From Leucobacter aridicollis (GTDB taxonomy: Bacteria; Actinomycetota; Actinomycetes; Actinomycetales; Microbacteriaceae): 64,000 bases of DNA. The stretch is taken from positions 1,054,001 through 1,118,000 of the forward strand of contig NZ_CP075339.1 of the NCBI RefSeq assembly GCF_024399335.1. Direction: 5' to 3'. The position numbers and the translations under genes are program-made. The notes beneath the pieces were generated by a model that saw only the letters and a list, made by a program, of their open reading frames with translations, was not told the DNA's origin and did no database searches. This document shows positions 54,146-63,325 of this stretch, in pieces (the stretch's first letter is position 1; each line of letters opens with the position of its first letter).

Positions 54146-55207
54146 ATGACAGCCGCAGCGAGTGCCCAGACCAGGGAAGCCGTGGACGCCCTTCTTAAGG
54201 TGGCCGGGGTGACGCAGCAGCGGGGGCTGGTTCGGAGGATCGTTGAGGCCGGCCTCGGGCTGTCCTCAGACGACGCTTCACGGTTGGATCTGAAGATCTC
54301 CGCCGCGGCACTCGAAGAGATGCGGGAAGCCTTCGCCTTGTTCGCCCCCTACACAGGTGTGCGGAAAGCGACGATCTTCGGGTCCGCGCGGACGCAGCCT
54401 GGCGACCTGCTCTACACCGCTGCCGAGGCGAGCGCGAGGGCGCTCTCGGATGACAACTGGATGGTCGTGACGGGCGCCGGTCCCGGAATTATGGAGGCCG
54501 CCGCGATCGGGGCAGGCGCCGAGCACTCGCTCGGGGTCTCGATCCGGCTGCCCTTCGAGGAAGAGCCGAACGCGTTCGTCGCGAACGACGAACGGCACGT
54601 GGCAATGAAGTACTTCTTCACGCGAAAGCTCATGCTCGTCAAGGAATCGAGCGCGTTCATTTGCCTGCCCGGCGGGTTTGGCACGATGGACGAGACCTTT
54701 GAGCTTCTCACCCTGCAGCAGACAGGAAAAATGGTGCCCGTGCCGATCGTGCTGCTCGACAGGCCTGGCGGTACCTACTGGAGCGGGTTCAAAAGCTTCG
54801 TGCTCAACGAGCTCGAGCGTGGCGGCTTCGTCACCCCGGGCGACCTCGACCGCGTGCTCATCACGGACTCTGCCGACGCCGCCGTCGGGCACGTGCACGG
54901 CTTCTGGAGTAATTACACAGACCTGCGGTGGTTCCCGACCAACGTGCCCGGAGAACGGGACACGCTGCTGCTGTACGTTCGTACTGCTCCGACCGCGGCA
55001 CAGCTTGTCGAGCTCAACGAACGCTTCGGTTTCATGCTCGCGGCGGGCGCGATCGAGATCGCCGAGCCATACCCCGAGGAAGGCTCGGAGCGCGCCAACC
55101 TGGTACGAGTGCGCCTCGTACCTCGGCCGCATGCGATCGGGGAGCTCTACAGGATCATCTGGGCACTGAACGAAATGGCGCCCGGCGACCCCTCCACGGA
55201 GGAGTAG
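54146..55207 (+). CDS. LOG-family (lysine decarboxylase-like) protein
   Basis: A 353-residue protein of the TIGR00730/LOG group. FGSARTQPGDLLYTAAEASARALSDDNWMVVTGAGPGIMEAA and the PGGFGTMDETFELL motif identify the nucleotide-5'-monophosphate phosphoribohydrolase-like fold; many actinobacterial copies process nucleoside monophosphates. It is longer than the usual 190-250 residues, with added N- and C-terminal domains. TAAACT lies 6 nt before the ATG. Confidence 0.85.
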   Translation: MTAAASAQTREAVDALLKVAGVTQQRGLVRRIVEAGLGLSSDDASRLDLKISAAALEEMREAFALFAPYTGVRKATIFGSARTQPGDLLYTAAEASARALSDDNWMVVTGAGPGIMEAAAIGAGAEHSLGVSIRLPFEEEPNAFVANDERHVAMKYFFTRKLMLVKESSAFICLPGGFGTMDETFELLTLQQTGKMVPVPIVLLDRPGGTYWSGFKSFVLNELERGGFVTPGDLDRVLITDSADAAVGHVHGFWSNYTDLRWFPTNVPGERDTLLLYVRTAPTAAQLVELNERFGFMLAAGAIEIAEPYPEEGSERANLVRVRLVPRPHAIGELYRIIWALNEMAPGDPSTEE

Positions 55208-55209
55208 CC

Positions 55210-55401
55210 GTGGGGACAGCCGCTGGCACAGACGACGATGCGGCGCGCGCCGAACTCGCCGAGGTTGACGGGGCGCTCGAGCGATGGGCTGCAGGAGACT
55301 ACGGAGTGTGCGAGAGCTGCGGCAGGCAGATTCCTGTCGAGCGGCTCGAAGTTCGCCCGTTCGCGACACGCTGTGTGCGGTGCGCGAGCCTGGCGCGCTG
55401 A
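55210..55401 (+). CDS. DksA/TraR-like C4 zinc-ribbon protein
   Basis: A 63-residue protein with CxxC, 17 residues, then CxxC (GVCESCGRQIPVERLEVRPFATRCVRCA), the C4 zinc finger of the DksA/TraR family. It lacks the long coiled coil that reaches into RNA polymerase, although AELAEVDGALERWAAGDYG resembles its end. GTG 55210 has GGAGGAG upstream and lies 2 bp after the LOG gene stop, so the two genes are coupled. Confidence 0.8.
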   Translation: MGTAAGTDDDAARAELAEVDGALERWAAGDYGVCESCGRQIPVERLEVRPFATRCVRCASLAR

Positions 55402-55493
55402 CAGGAGCTATCGACGTCTGGCGCTGCGCGGCAGTTGTCCACAGATCGCACGATGCGGTCGCTACGCGCGGGGGTCGCCGCAATCCTTGAGAC

Positions 55494-56477
55494 ATGAACA
55501 GGCCCGCACGCCAGCTGCCAGTAGACCTCGGCGACGCGTTTCTGCGGTCGGATGCGATCGCTGCTGGCGTCTCTCCTCGACGCCTGCGAAATGCTGACCT
55601 TGAGGCGCCGTTCCGAGGCGTGCGGAAGAAGCGCGTTGATCCGCTCCGAGTGTCGCAGCCGGGGCCGATCGGGCACGTTTCCGCCGGTCACGCGAGCGCT
55701 GCTCATCCGCTTGCCAGGCGGAGGATCGAGCACCTCGAGCGGGCCAGGCTCTATAGCCTGATCGCGTCCGATGGAGCCTTCTTTTGCGGCAGAACGGCTG
55801 CGGTGATCCTAGGGCTCCCCGTTGAGCTCAAGCCCGCTCAAGATCTCGAGGTGGGGCGGCTGTATCCCGCCCGCGCCCCGAGAGTGCGGGGCATCCGGGG
55901 CGTCCAAGTTCGGCCAGGGCTCGTCGCGCTGCAGTCGTCCTCGGGGCTGCGCACGACCAGTCCATCGACGACGTGGGCGATGCTCGGCCGCTGGCTCAGC
56001 AGGGAAGAACTTGTTGTACTCGGCGACGCGATCGTGAACGCTTCGCGCTTCGGGCGGGACGCGCTGATCGCGCTTGACGCGGCCGCAAGCGTTCCAGGCA
56101 GGCCCAGGGCGCGGCTGCTCAGGGAGGCGCTCTCGCTCGTGCGCGTTGGCAGTGCCTCTCCGCCCGAGACTCAGCTGCGACTGGCGCTTCACGCTGCTGG
56201 CCTGCCTGAGCCTGAGCTCGATGTCAATGTGCGGGACGCGAGCGGCGGCTTCCTTGGGCGGAGCGAGCTCGCGTATCCGGACAGCCGACTTGCAATCGAG
56301 TACGAGAGCGACCACCACCGCGTCGACCAGCGACAGTGGAACCGCGACATCGACAAGTATCAGGCTTACGCCGAGTCAGGATGGCGCATCATCAGGGTGA
56401 CCGCGGCCATGTTGTACACCAACAGCGGTGAGATGGTGCGGCAGGTTGCGGATGCCCTCGCCGCGGCAGAGCGCTGA
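55494..56477 (+). CDS. AbiEi-like/DUF559 endonuclease-fold protein
   Basis: A 327-residue protein common in Microbacteriaceae. The N-terminal part (RSDAIAAGVSPRRLRNADLEAPFRGV) resembles the winged helix of AbiEi-type antitoxins. The C-terminal part has SPPETQLRLALHAAGLPEPELDVNV, then LGRSELAYPDSRLAIEYESDHHR, the E/D-ExK-like pattern of a DUF559/Vsr-type nuclease fold, and ESGWRIIRVTAAML. No toxin gene is adjacent, so a toxin-antitoxin role is unsupported. It follows the zinc-ribbon gene after 92 bp with no visible promoter. Confidence 0.65.
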   Translation: MNRPARQLPVDLGDAFLRSDAIAAGVSPRRLRNADLEAPFRGVRKKRVDPLRVSQPGPIGHVSAGHASAAHPLARRRIEHLERARLYSLIASDGAFFCGRTAAVILGLPVELKPAQDLEVGRLYPARAPRVRGIRGVQVRPGLVALQSSSGLRTTSPSTTWAMLGRWLSREELVVLGDAIVNASRFGRDALIALDAAASVPGRPRARLLREALSLVRVGSASPPETQLRLALHAAGLPEPELDVNVRDASGGFLGRSELAYPDSRLAIEYESDHHRVDQRQWNRDIDKYQAYAESGWRIIRVTAAMLYTNSGEMVRQVADALAAAER

Positions 56478-56838
56478 GCCCGGTAGCTCTCGTGGTCCTG
56501 AGATGCCAGTCATGGCGGTGCCTGCCATGGCGGTGCCAGCCAGGGAGTTGGCAGTTGTGGCGGTGCCAGCCAGGGAGTTGGCAGTTGTGGCCGCTTGCGG
56601 GCACCCAGAACGACCACTGGTGCCAACCCGGGCGAGTGAGAGTTGGACCGGGGGAGGTATCTTGCCCCCGGCCCTGCCCTCATGCCCACCTTCTGCCCCT
56701 GAGTTGGCAGTTGTGGTCGTTTGCCGGCGCTTGCAGCGACCACTAGTGCCAACTGCCTGGGGTTGGGTAGGGCCGGAGAGCAGGGCCCGGGAGCAGGGCC
56801 GGGGCCGGAGCCAAGTTGGGGTTGGGGCAGGCCCTGCC
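56478..56838. repeat. gene-free palindromic and tandem repeat region
   Basis: An exact 30-bp tandem repeat fills 56531-56560 and 56561-56590 (each begins CGGTGCCAGCC and ends AGTTGTGG). Two 53-bp hairpin elements at about 56575-56627 and 56701-56753 share GAGTTGGCAGTTGTGG at one end and CGACCACT-GTGCCAAC at the other; their arms AGTTGGCA/TGCCAACT are inverted. CCGGGGG/CCCCCGG (about 56648-56672) forms a further stem. The rest, to 56838, is G-rich low-complexity sequence. Confidence 0.75.
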
Positions 56839-59238
56839 CTAGCCGACGTACTCTGCGAGGTGCTCGCCCGTGAGGGTCGACTTCGCTTCAACCAGGTCCG
56901 CGGGTGTGCCTTCGAAGACGACAGTTCCGCCGTCCTGGCCTGCTCCAGGCCCGATGTCGATGATCCAGTCGGCGTGCGCCATCACAGCCTGGTGATGTTC
57001 GATAACCACGACACTCTTGCCTGAGTCCACGAGTCTGTCGAGCACGCCGAGTAGCTGCTCGACGTCAGCGAGGTGTAGGCCCGTTGTGGGCTCGTCGAGC
57101 ACATAGACGCCAGCGTCCTCTGCCATCGCGATCGCGAGCTTCACGCGCTGGCGCTCGCCGCCGGAGAGTGTGGTGAGCGGCTGGCCGAGGGTGAGGTAGC
57201 CCACACCGACGTCGACGAGGCGAGCGAGGATCTTCGCGGCCTTGGGTACCTTCGCGCTCGCACCGGCGGAGGAGGTCCCAGCGAGGAAGTCGTGGGCGTC
57301 GGTGATTGACATCTCGAGGAGCTCGGCGATGTTCTTGCCGCCCTCGCCCTCGCTCCCTCCCAGGCGGTACTGCAGCACCTCGGCCTGGTAGCGCCGGCCC
57401 TCGCACTCGTCGCACGGCGTCGCGACGCCGGCCATCACAACGAGGTCTGTGTAGATGACGCCGGCGCCCTTGCAGACCGGGCAGGCGCCCTCGGAGTTCG
57501 CCGAGAACAGTGCCGGTTTCACGCCGTTCGCCTTCGCGAATGCGGTTCGGATCGGGTCGAGCACTCCGGTGTAGGTGGCGGGGTTTGACCTGCGGGAACC
57601 CTTGATGGGGGACTGGTCAACAGCGATGACACCCTCACGGCCCGAGACGTAGCCGTGGATGAGCGAGGACTTGCCGGAGCCCGCGACGCCAGTGATCGCG
57701 CACAGCACGCCGAGAGGCACGTCGACGTCGACGTCGCGAAGGTTGTTGCGGTTCGCACCCCGTACTTCAATCGCGCCGGTCGCCTTGCGGACGGATTCTT
57801 TTAGCGAGGCGCGGTCGCCGAAGTGCCTGCCAGTGACGGTGTCAGAAATGGCGAGCTCCTCGACGGTGCCCTCGAAGCAGATCTCGCCGCCCGCGGCGCC
57901 CGCTGCGGGGCCGAGGTCGACGACGTGGTCGGCGATCCTGATCATCTCTGGCTTGTGCTCGACTACGAGCACCGTGTTGCCCTTGTCGCGTAGCCTGAGC
58001 AGGAGCCCGTTCATGCGCTGGATGTCGTGTGGGTGGAGGCCGATCGATGGCTCGTCGAAGATGTAGGTGACGTCGGTGAGGCTCGAACCGAGGTGGCGGA
58101 TCATCTTGGTGCGCTGCGACTCGCCGCCGGACAGCGTGCCTGCGGGCCTGTCGAGCGAGAGGTAGCCGAGCCCGATCTCGACGAACGAGTCGAGGGTGTC
58201 GGCGAGGTTTGCGAGGAGCGGCGCGACGGACGTGTCCTCGAGCCCGCGCACCCACTCCGCGAGGTCCGAGATTTGCATCATGCAGGCGTCCGCGATCGAG
58301 ATGCCGTTGATCTTCGAGGAGCGCGCGAGCTCGGTGAGCCGCGTACCGTCGCACTCTGGGCAGGTATCGAATGTGATCGCTCGGTCCACGAATGCGCGGA
58401 TGTGCGGCTGCATCGCCTCTCGGTCCTTCGAAAGCATCGACTTCTGGATCTTCGGGATGAGCCCCTCGTAGGTGACGTTGATGCCGTCGACCTTGATCTT
58501 TGTCGGCTCCTTGTAGAGGAGCGCGTCGAGCTGCTTCTCAGTGAAGTCCTTGATCGGGGTGTCGGCGTCGAAGAAGCCGTTTCCGCCAAAGATTCGCCCA
58601 TACCAGCCATCCATCGAGTAGCCCGGGATCGTGAGCGCGCCCTCGTTGAGGGTCTTCGAGGCGTCATAGAGCGCGGTGAGGTCGAAGTCGCTCACCTTGC
58701 CGCGGCCCTCGCAGCGTGGGCACATGCCGCCGATGATGTTGAAGGAGCGGCGCTCCTTGGTGGTTCGGCCGCCCTTTTCGAGTGTGACCGCGCCTGCGCC
58801 TGAGATGGACGCGACGTTGAACGAGAACGCCTTGGCAGGGCCGATGTGCGGGGTGCCAAGGCGGCTGAAGAGGATGCGGAGCATTGCGTTCGCGTCGGTC
58901 GCGGTGCCGACGGTGGAGCGCGGATCGGCACCCATGCGCTGCTGATCGACGAGGATCGCGGTTGTCACTCCGTCGAGTAGGTCTACGTCGGGGCGGGCGA
59001 GGGTGGGCATGAACCCCTGCACAAACGTTGAGTAGGTCTCGTTGATGAGGCGCTGAGACTCGGCAGCAATTGTCGCGAAGACGAGGGAGCTTTTGCCTGA
59101 GCCGGAGACCCCGGTGAACGCGGTCAGGCGCCGTTTGGGGAGCTCGACGCTGACGTTCTTGAGGTTGTTTTCGCGGGCGCCATAGACGCGAATGCGGTCG
59201 TGGGAATCAGCTGGATGGGTGGCTGCCTCGGTGCTCAT
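56839..59238 (-). CDS. UvrA-like ABC ATPase (UvrA2/DrrC type)
   Basis: A 799-residue tandem ABC-type DNA-binding ATPase. Walker A sites are GVSGSGKSS and GVAGSGKSS; signatures are [12 protein letters not shown] and [12 protein letters not shown]. Zinc motifs are [15 protein letters not shown] and CPVCKGAG...CDECEGRR. It is about 150 residues shorter than true UvrA and appears to lack the UvrB-binding domain, as in daunorubicin-resistance DrrC proteins. The start at 59238 is placed 6 nt after TACGAT, giving a leaderless message. It is divergent from a PadR gene. Confidence 0.88.
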   Translation of the reverse strand: MSTEAATHPADSHDRIRVYGARENNLKNVSVELPKRRLTAFTGVSGSGKSSLVFATIAAESQRLINETYSTFVQGFMPTLARPDVDLLDGVTTAILVDQQRMGADPRSTVGTATDANAMLRILFSRLGTPHIGPAKAFSFNVASISGAGAVTLEKGGRTTKERRSFNIIGGMCPRCEGRGKVSDFDLTALYDASKTLNEGALTIPGYSMDGWYGRIFGGNGFFDADTPIKDFTEKQLDALLYKEPTKIKVDGINVTYEGLIPKIQKSMLSKDREAMQPHIRAFVDRAITFDTCPECDGTRLTELARSSKINGISIADACMMQISDLAEWVRGLEDTSVAPLLANLADTLDSFVEIGLGYLSLDRPAGTLSGGESQRTKMIRHLGSSLTDVTYIFDEPSIGLHPHDIQRMNGLLLRLRDKGNTVLVVEHKPEMIRIADHVVDLGPAAGAAGGEICFEGTVEELAISDTVTGRHFGDRASLKESVRKATGAIEVRGANRNNLRDVDVDVPLGVLCAITGVAGSGKSSLIHGYVSGREGVIAVDQSPIKGSRRSNPATYTGVLDPIRTAFAKANGVKPALFSANSEGACPVCKGAGVIYTDLVVMAGVATPCDECEGRRYQAEVLQYRLGGSEGEGGKNIAELLEMSITDAHDFLAGTSSAGASAKVPKAAKILARLVDVGVGYLTLGQPLTTLSGGERQRVKLAIAMAEDAGVYVLDEPTTGLHLADVEQLLGVLDRLVDSGKSVVVIEHHQAVMAHADWIIDIGPGAGQDGGTVVFEGTPADLVEAKSTLTGEHLAEYVG

Positions 59239-59326
59239 ACGCAAATCGTAGTGCTCGGGCCTAAAGCTCACAGGAAAAGTTTTGGTCATGCACTGCAATC
59301 CTTGTTACGCAAGATATAGTCGCAGC

Positions 59327-59701
59327 ATGGAGTCCCCGTCTGACCGCATCGCCACGAACCTTCGTAAGGGGGTGCTCGAATATTGCGTGCTCGCGCTGTT
59401 ATCCGAGCGTGACATGTACGGCCTCGAGCTCGCAAACGCCCTTATGGAACGGGGGCTGAGCGCGAGCGAAGGGAGCCTGTACCCCCTCCTCGCGCGAATG
59501 CGTGAGGGCGGGGCAGTCGACACGCGGTGGGAGCAACCAGCTGAATCCGGTGGCACACGGCCACGGCGCTACTACGCGATCACTGATCGGGGCCGAGAGC
59601 TCCTTTTCGTGTTCGCGGGGATCTGGCGGGGACTTGCCGCCGAAGTAGACACGCTGATCTCTGACGTTGTTGATCGCCCAGATGCGGAGGAAAACGCATG
59701 A
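59327..59701 (+). CDS. PadR-family transcriptional regulator
   Basis: A 124-residue PadR protein. RKGVLEYCVLALLSERDMYGLELANALMERGLSASEGSLYPLLARMREGGAVDTRW is the winged helix; RPRRYYAITDRGRELL is the wing. TATAGT lies 6 nt before the ATG. It overlaps the next gene by 4 bp (ATGA), the classic PadR-plus-membrane-protein module. A short CTTG/CAAG pair upstream (59301-59313) may be part of its site. Confidence 0.9.
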   Translation: MESPSDRIATNLRKGVLEYCVLALLSERDMYGLELANALMERGLSASEGSLYPLLARMREGGAVDTRWEQPAESGGTRPRRYYAITDRGRELLFVFAGIWRGLAAEVDTLISDVVDRPDAEENA

Positions 59702-60618
59702 ACGCTCACTCACTGCCGGCGCGGGCCGAAACCTACCTCGAACAGCTTCTTGGCGCGCTCGCCGACGCCCCTGCGGATGTGCGAGCTGCAGCCCTCGACG
59801 ACGTTCGCGCGCACGTGGCGGAGGCGCTCGACAGCGGCAGAACCGTCAATGAGGCGCTTGCAGGGCTCGGGCCTGCGCAGACGTTCGCGGCACAGTTCCG
59901 TGAGGAACTCGGCCTGCCTGAGGAACACGAGGCAGACGAGACCATCGGCGCGCGCCTCTTGCATGTCACGGCTGTGGTGGTCGCGGTACTCGGTGGTGTC
60001 ATGAATGTGTGGCTCGAGACGGCGGCCCGGGACCTATCCCTTGGCGTTGCAGTGCTGCTGTTTATCCCCGCCGTACTCTCTGCGCTGCCGCTGGTGTTAC
60101 CGGCCCACTTGCGCGTGCCTGTAGGTCTCGCAAACGCCGTCGTTGTCACGGCGTTCGTCGTACTGATGATCGGTGGTGTTGGCGCGTTCTTTGCTCCCCT
60201 CGCGCTGCAGCTCTGGGTGGCGGTGATTGTCCCGTGGCGGGTATCGAAGGGGCTCGATCTCTCGCAGGGGCTCATGTTGCGGATCCTTGGCGCGGTCACG
60301 GTTGCGCTGCCCGCGCTGCTGCTCGTCGCTGGCATGACCTCGGGATCGCTGGGGTGGAGCCTGGCGACCGCAGCAATCGCGGCTGTGCTCATCGCACTCG
60401 CGCTGGGGTTTGCCCTCGGGCTTCGCTTCACAGCCTGGGTTGTCGCCGCGCTCGGCGTGGCGCTGCTTATCGCAGCGTTCTTTGACCCGGGCATGCTCGT
60501 GCTCGGAGCCTGGTGGGTCGGCGGCTACTACCTGAGCTTCGGGGTCGGGTCGGCAGTCGCTTGGACGCACGCTGCGAGACCGGCACCGCGGGGCCCAGCG
60601 GCTACGCTGGAGGCGTGA
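59698..60618 (+). CDS. membrane protein coupled to PadR
   Basis: A 306-residue protein. Residues 1-90 form a soluble helical domain with repeated Ala-rich helices (YLEQLLGALADAPADVRAAALDDVRAHVAEAL...TFAAQFREELGL), like the HAAS/DUF1700-type head of PadR-linked membrane proteins. About seven membrane helices follow. It is probably the effector or target controlled by the upstream PadR. Function unknown. Confidence 0.75.
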   Translation: MNAHSLPARAETYLEQLLGALADAPADVRAAALDDVRAHVAEALDSGRTVNEALAGLGPAQTFAAQFREELGLPEEHEADETIGARLLHVTAVVVAVLGGVMNVWLETAARDLSLGVAVLLFIPAVLSALPLVLPAHLRVPVGLANAVVVTAFVVLMIGGVGAFFAPLALQLWVAVIVPWRVSKGLDLSQGLMLRILGAVTVALPALLLVAGMTSGSLGWSLATAAIAAVLIALALGFALGLRFTAWVVAALGVALLIAAFFDPGMLVLGAWWVGGYYLSFGVGSAVAWTHAARPAPRGPAATLEA

Positions 60619-61496
60619 TCGAACACCCCGTACCGACCCTGCGAGCGCTGCCACTTGCCGGCGCACTGCTTGTCGTGCTCGCGGCGCCGGCGTTCTTCGT
60701 CGCCGAGCTCCCGTGGCTCGGGCTGGGCCTCCTGCTCGTGGGGCTCGTTGCCGCCTGGGTAGCTGACGCTCGGTCAAGGGTGTTGGTGTGGCCCGGTCGC
60801 CCCTCGCAGGGCTGGCGCCCGACGCCTTCGCTCACGCGCGACCTCTCACTGGTCGCGCTCGGACTTCTTATCGTGCGCACGATTCCCCTCGCGGCAGAAC
60901 TTGATACCCTCTCGATGCTGCGGTTCACGCTCGCGCTTGGTGGGGCCGTGACAGTGCCCTACCTCGTGTCCCGCTACATCTATGGCGACAGAGCTACAGG
61001 CTTCCCGTGGCGCGGCGAAACTCCCGGTCGGCGTTGGGGTGCGCTCCATTGGGGGTGGCTCGGTGGCGTACTCGTGCTCGGGTGGTTGATCTTGCCGTAC
61101 TACTTCATCTCGTCAGGCGTCTACGCGAACTGGCCGGAGATCACCACGCAAGATCTCACGGCCCGCCTGTTCATCGGGGTTGGGGCAGTCGGAATCTGGG
61201 ACGAGCTGTTCTTCATCTGCACAGTGTTTGCGGTGCTGCTGAGGCACTTCCCGGTGTGGGCCGCGAATGTGCTTCAGGCTGTAGTCTTCGTGTCGTTTCT
61301 GTGGGAGCTCGGCTACAGGGCCTGGGGGCCGATCTTGACGATCCCATTCGCGCTCGTGCAAGGTTTCATCTTCGTGCGGACTCGCTCGCTGGCGTACGTC
61401 GTCACAGTGCACCTCTTGTTCGACGCGGTCGTGTTCGCGGTGCTCGTGCACGCCCACAATCCAGCACTGTTCGACGTGTTTCCTACCGCTCCGTAG
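60615..61496 (+). CDS. CPBP-family intramembrane protein, altered motif
   Basis: A 293-residue, eight-helix protein of the CPBP (CAAX protease/bacteriocin-processing) family. The first motif, normally EExxxR, reads WDELFFIC, and the second (FxxxH) is replaced by FLWELGY. The third is HLLFDAVV. Loss of several catalytic residues suggests it is not an active protease. GTG 60615 overlaps the previous stop by 4 bp, and TACGCT lies 6 nt upstream, so it could also be transcribed alone. Confidence 0.65.
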   Translation: MIEHPVPTLRALPLAGALLVVLAAPAFFVAELPWLGLGLLLVGLVAAWVADARSRVLVWPGRPSQGWRPTPSLTRDLSLVALGLLIVRTIPLAAELDTLSMLRFTLALGGAVTVPYLVSRYIYGDRATGFPWRGETPGRRWGALHWGWLGGVLVLGWLILPYYFISSGVYANWPEITTQDLTARLFIGVGAVGIWDELFFICTVFAVLLRHFPVWAANVLQAVVFVSFLWELGYRAWGPILTIPFALVQGFIFVRTRSLAYVVTVHLLFDAVVFAVLVHAHNPALFDVFPTAP

Positions 61497-61504
61497 GGCG
61501 GCGG

Positions 61505-61942
61505 CTACCGAGCAAGTAGGCTCGCGATCCTACGTACCGCAAACTCGTAGCCTTGGATACCCGCGCCGGTAATGACGAACTCTGCGAGCGGCGAGATGAA
61601 CGAGTGATGGCGGAACTCTTCGCGGGCGAACACGTTTGAGATGTGAATTTCGGCGAATGGCAGCGGTACGCCTGCGAGCGCGTCACGCAGCACCACTGAC
61701 GTGTGGGTGAGCCCTGCCGGGTTGATGATGATGGCCGAGCAGTCGTGCCTGGCCTCGTGGATCGCGTCGAGAATGACGCCCTCGTGGTTCGACTGGACCG
61801 CGCGGACATCGATTCCGTACTCCTTGGCAACGCGAATGACGAGCCGTTCAACGTCCTTGAGAGTGTCACTGCCGTAAATTTCGGGCTCGCGGGTGCCGAG
61901 CAGGTTGAGGTTCGGGCCGTTTACCAGCAGGATCCGCTTCAT
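61505..61942 (-). CDS. aroQ: type II 3-dehydroquinate dehydratase
   Basis: A 145-residue shikimate-pathway enzyme forming dodecamers. [21 protein letters not shown] contains the catalytic loop (Arg and Tyr). [34 protein letters not shown] and [23 protein letters not shown] are the other signatures. The start is set by AAGGAG upstream; the frame before ATG 61942 does not match the family. It converges on the CPBP gene with an 8-bp gap. Confidence 0.95.
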   Translation of the reverse strand: MKRILLVNGPNLNLLGTREPEIYGSDTLKDVERLVIRVAKEYGIDVRAVQSNHEGVILDAIHEARHDCSAIIINPAGLTHTSVVLRDALAGVPLPFAEIHISNVFAREEFRHHSFISPLAEFVITGAGIQGYEFAVRRIASLLAR

Positions 61943-62061
61943 CTCGGCACACTCCTTGTGACTCGTTCTGTGTCTCACCATCGTAGCCCCGGAGGGTGAC
62001 TGTGTCGGGATACGCGTGCGCCGCAATTGCACTCTCAGGGGCGCCCGGCTACCGTTGACGG

Positions 62062-62799
62062 GTGACTGAGCAGCCGCGCAAAGCCTTTGACCCCTCGACA
62101 TTCCGCGACAAACCCGTATCGTTTGTCCGCCGAAGCGGCAGGATGACGCCATCCCAGGAGCGGGCATGGGAGGAATCGCGAAGCGACTTCCTGCTCGAGA
62201 TTGCTCACGGTCCGGCCGCGACGAGCGTCGCGCCGGGGGAGACCGGGGACCCGGCTCAGATCTTTGGGCGCGACGCTGAGCTCATCGTAGAGGTGGGTTC
62301 TGGTCAGGGCCATCAGATCCTCTCTGCCGCAGCTGCACGGCCTGAGACAAACTTCCTCGCTATTGAGGTGTTTCGCGCGGGTCTCGCACGAACGGTCATT
62401 CGGGCGGCTGACGCCGGACTCACGAACTTGCGCCTCGCCGAGGTGAATGCCCCTGAGTTGCTCGAACACTACTTGCCGGCGGGCTCGGTCGCAGAGATCT
62501 GGGTGTTCTTCCCAGACCCCTGGAAGAAGGCCAAGCACCACAAGCGCAGACTCATCAGCGCAGATTTCGCGAGGATCGCCCACCGGGCATTGCAGCCTGG
62601 TGGAGTGCTGCGTCTCGGCACTGACTGGCAGAACTACGCAGATCATATGCGCGTTGTCATGGACGAAGCCCCCGGTTTCGAGCGCGCATTCGAGGGGGAG
62701 TGGGCTGAGCGCTACGAAGGTCGAGTGCTCACGGCATTTGAAAACAAGGGCATTGAGAAGGGCCGCGACATCCGCGACCTCACGTACCGCAAGGTCTAG
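62062..62799 (+). CDS. trmB: tRNA (guanine(46)-N7)-methyltransferase
   Basis: A 245-residue SAM enzyme adding m7G46 in the tRNA variable loop. [33 protein letters not shown] is the SAM site; [45 protein letters not shown] carries the catalytic PDPWxKxxHxKRR motif. The start is GTG 62062, 6 nt after TACCGT. Confidence 0.95.
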   Translation: MTEQPRKAFDPSTFRDKPVSFVRRSGRMTPSQERAWEESRSDFLLEIAHGPAATSVAPGETGDPAQIFGRDAELIVEVGSGQGHQILSAAAARPETNFLAIEVFRAGLARTVIRAADAGLTNLRLAEVNAPELLEHYLPAGSVAEIWVFFPDPWKKAKHHKRRLISADFARIAHRALQPGGVLRLGTDWQNYADHMRVVMDEAPGFERAFEGEWAERYEGRVLTAFENKGIEKGRDIRDLTYRKV

Positions 62800-63014
62800 A
62801 CGCGAGCAGGGTCTCGCCGGCCCCGGGAGGGCGCTCAGCGTGAATGGAGCCGTGCGTCTGCGATCTGCATTCGCTCTGACCCGCGGGGAGGATCCTGGCA
62901 TTGTTGCTATCGATCGCATACCGAACGCGTGAGTCGTAAAGACCCCGTACGGGCCGAGCGGAGCATGCCCGCGATCCGAGTCGACGACACGCCGCGACAC
63001 GCGACACGCCCGGG

Positions 63015-63043
63015 TTGCACCGCGCGAATCCCTGTGTCAGAAT
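63015..63043 (+). promoter_or_regulatory. promoter of the S10 operon
   Basis: -35 TTGCAC (63015-63020) and -10 CAGAAT (63038-63043) with a 17-bp spacer. It would give a leader of about 270 nt before rpsJ. The preceding 62800-63014 stretch holds no gene that I can see. Confidence 0.55.
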
Positions 63044-63154
63044 AGACAGGTTCAGTACTCCGTGCATGCGGATCACTGCCAGGTAGTGCATTGCTTCTCG
63101 ACTTGATCGAGACGTGAGGCCGCGGGCAGCGAACACAGCCTGCACGCCGAGAGG

Positions 63155-63181
63155 CGACCAGACGTCAGTCCGGTCGTTTTT
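63155..63181 (+). terminator. attenuator-like hairpin in the rpsJ leader
   Basis: CGACC, A, GAC, GTCA, GTC, C, GGTCG, then TTTTT (63177-63181): an 8-bp stem with one A/C mismatch and a T-tract. It is the only classical T-tailed hairpin noticed in the window. Lying inside the leader, it could stop transcription conditionally. Confidence 0.65.
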
Positions 63182-63325
63182 GTGCGTGCAGAAATTGATA
63201 GGTGAACAGAGACCCAGCACTAAGGCACTTCAGGGTGCCCGTCTGCCAAGGGCGCTGGTACGCAAGACGTCCAATGCTGTCGGCCACAAGCCGAGAGTAC
63301 GACGCAAGTAGAAAGTAGAGATGTC

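Noticed and set aside
55494-56477. Complete AbiE toxin-antitoxin system
   Set aside because: No AbiEii-like nucleotidyltransferase is encoded on either side.
62800-63014. Short frames between trmB and the rpsJ promoter
   Set aside because: No ribosome binding site, -10 box or recognisable product; they are shadows in GC-rich spacer.
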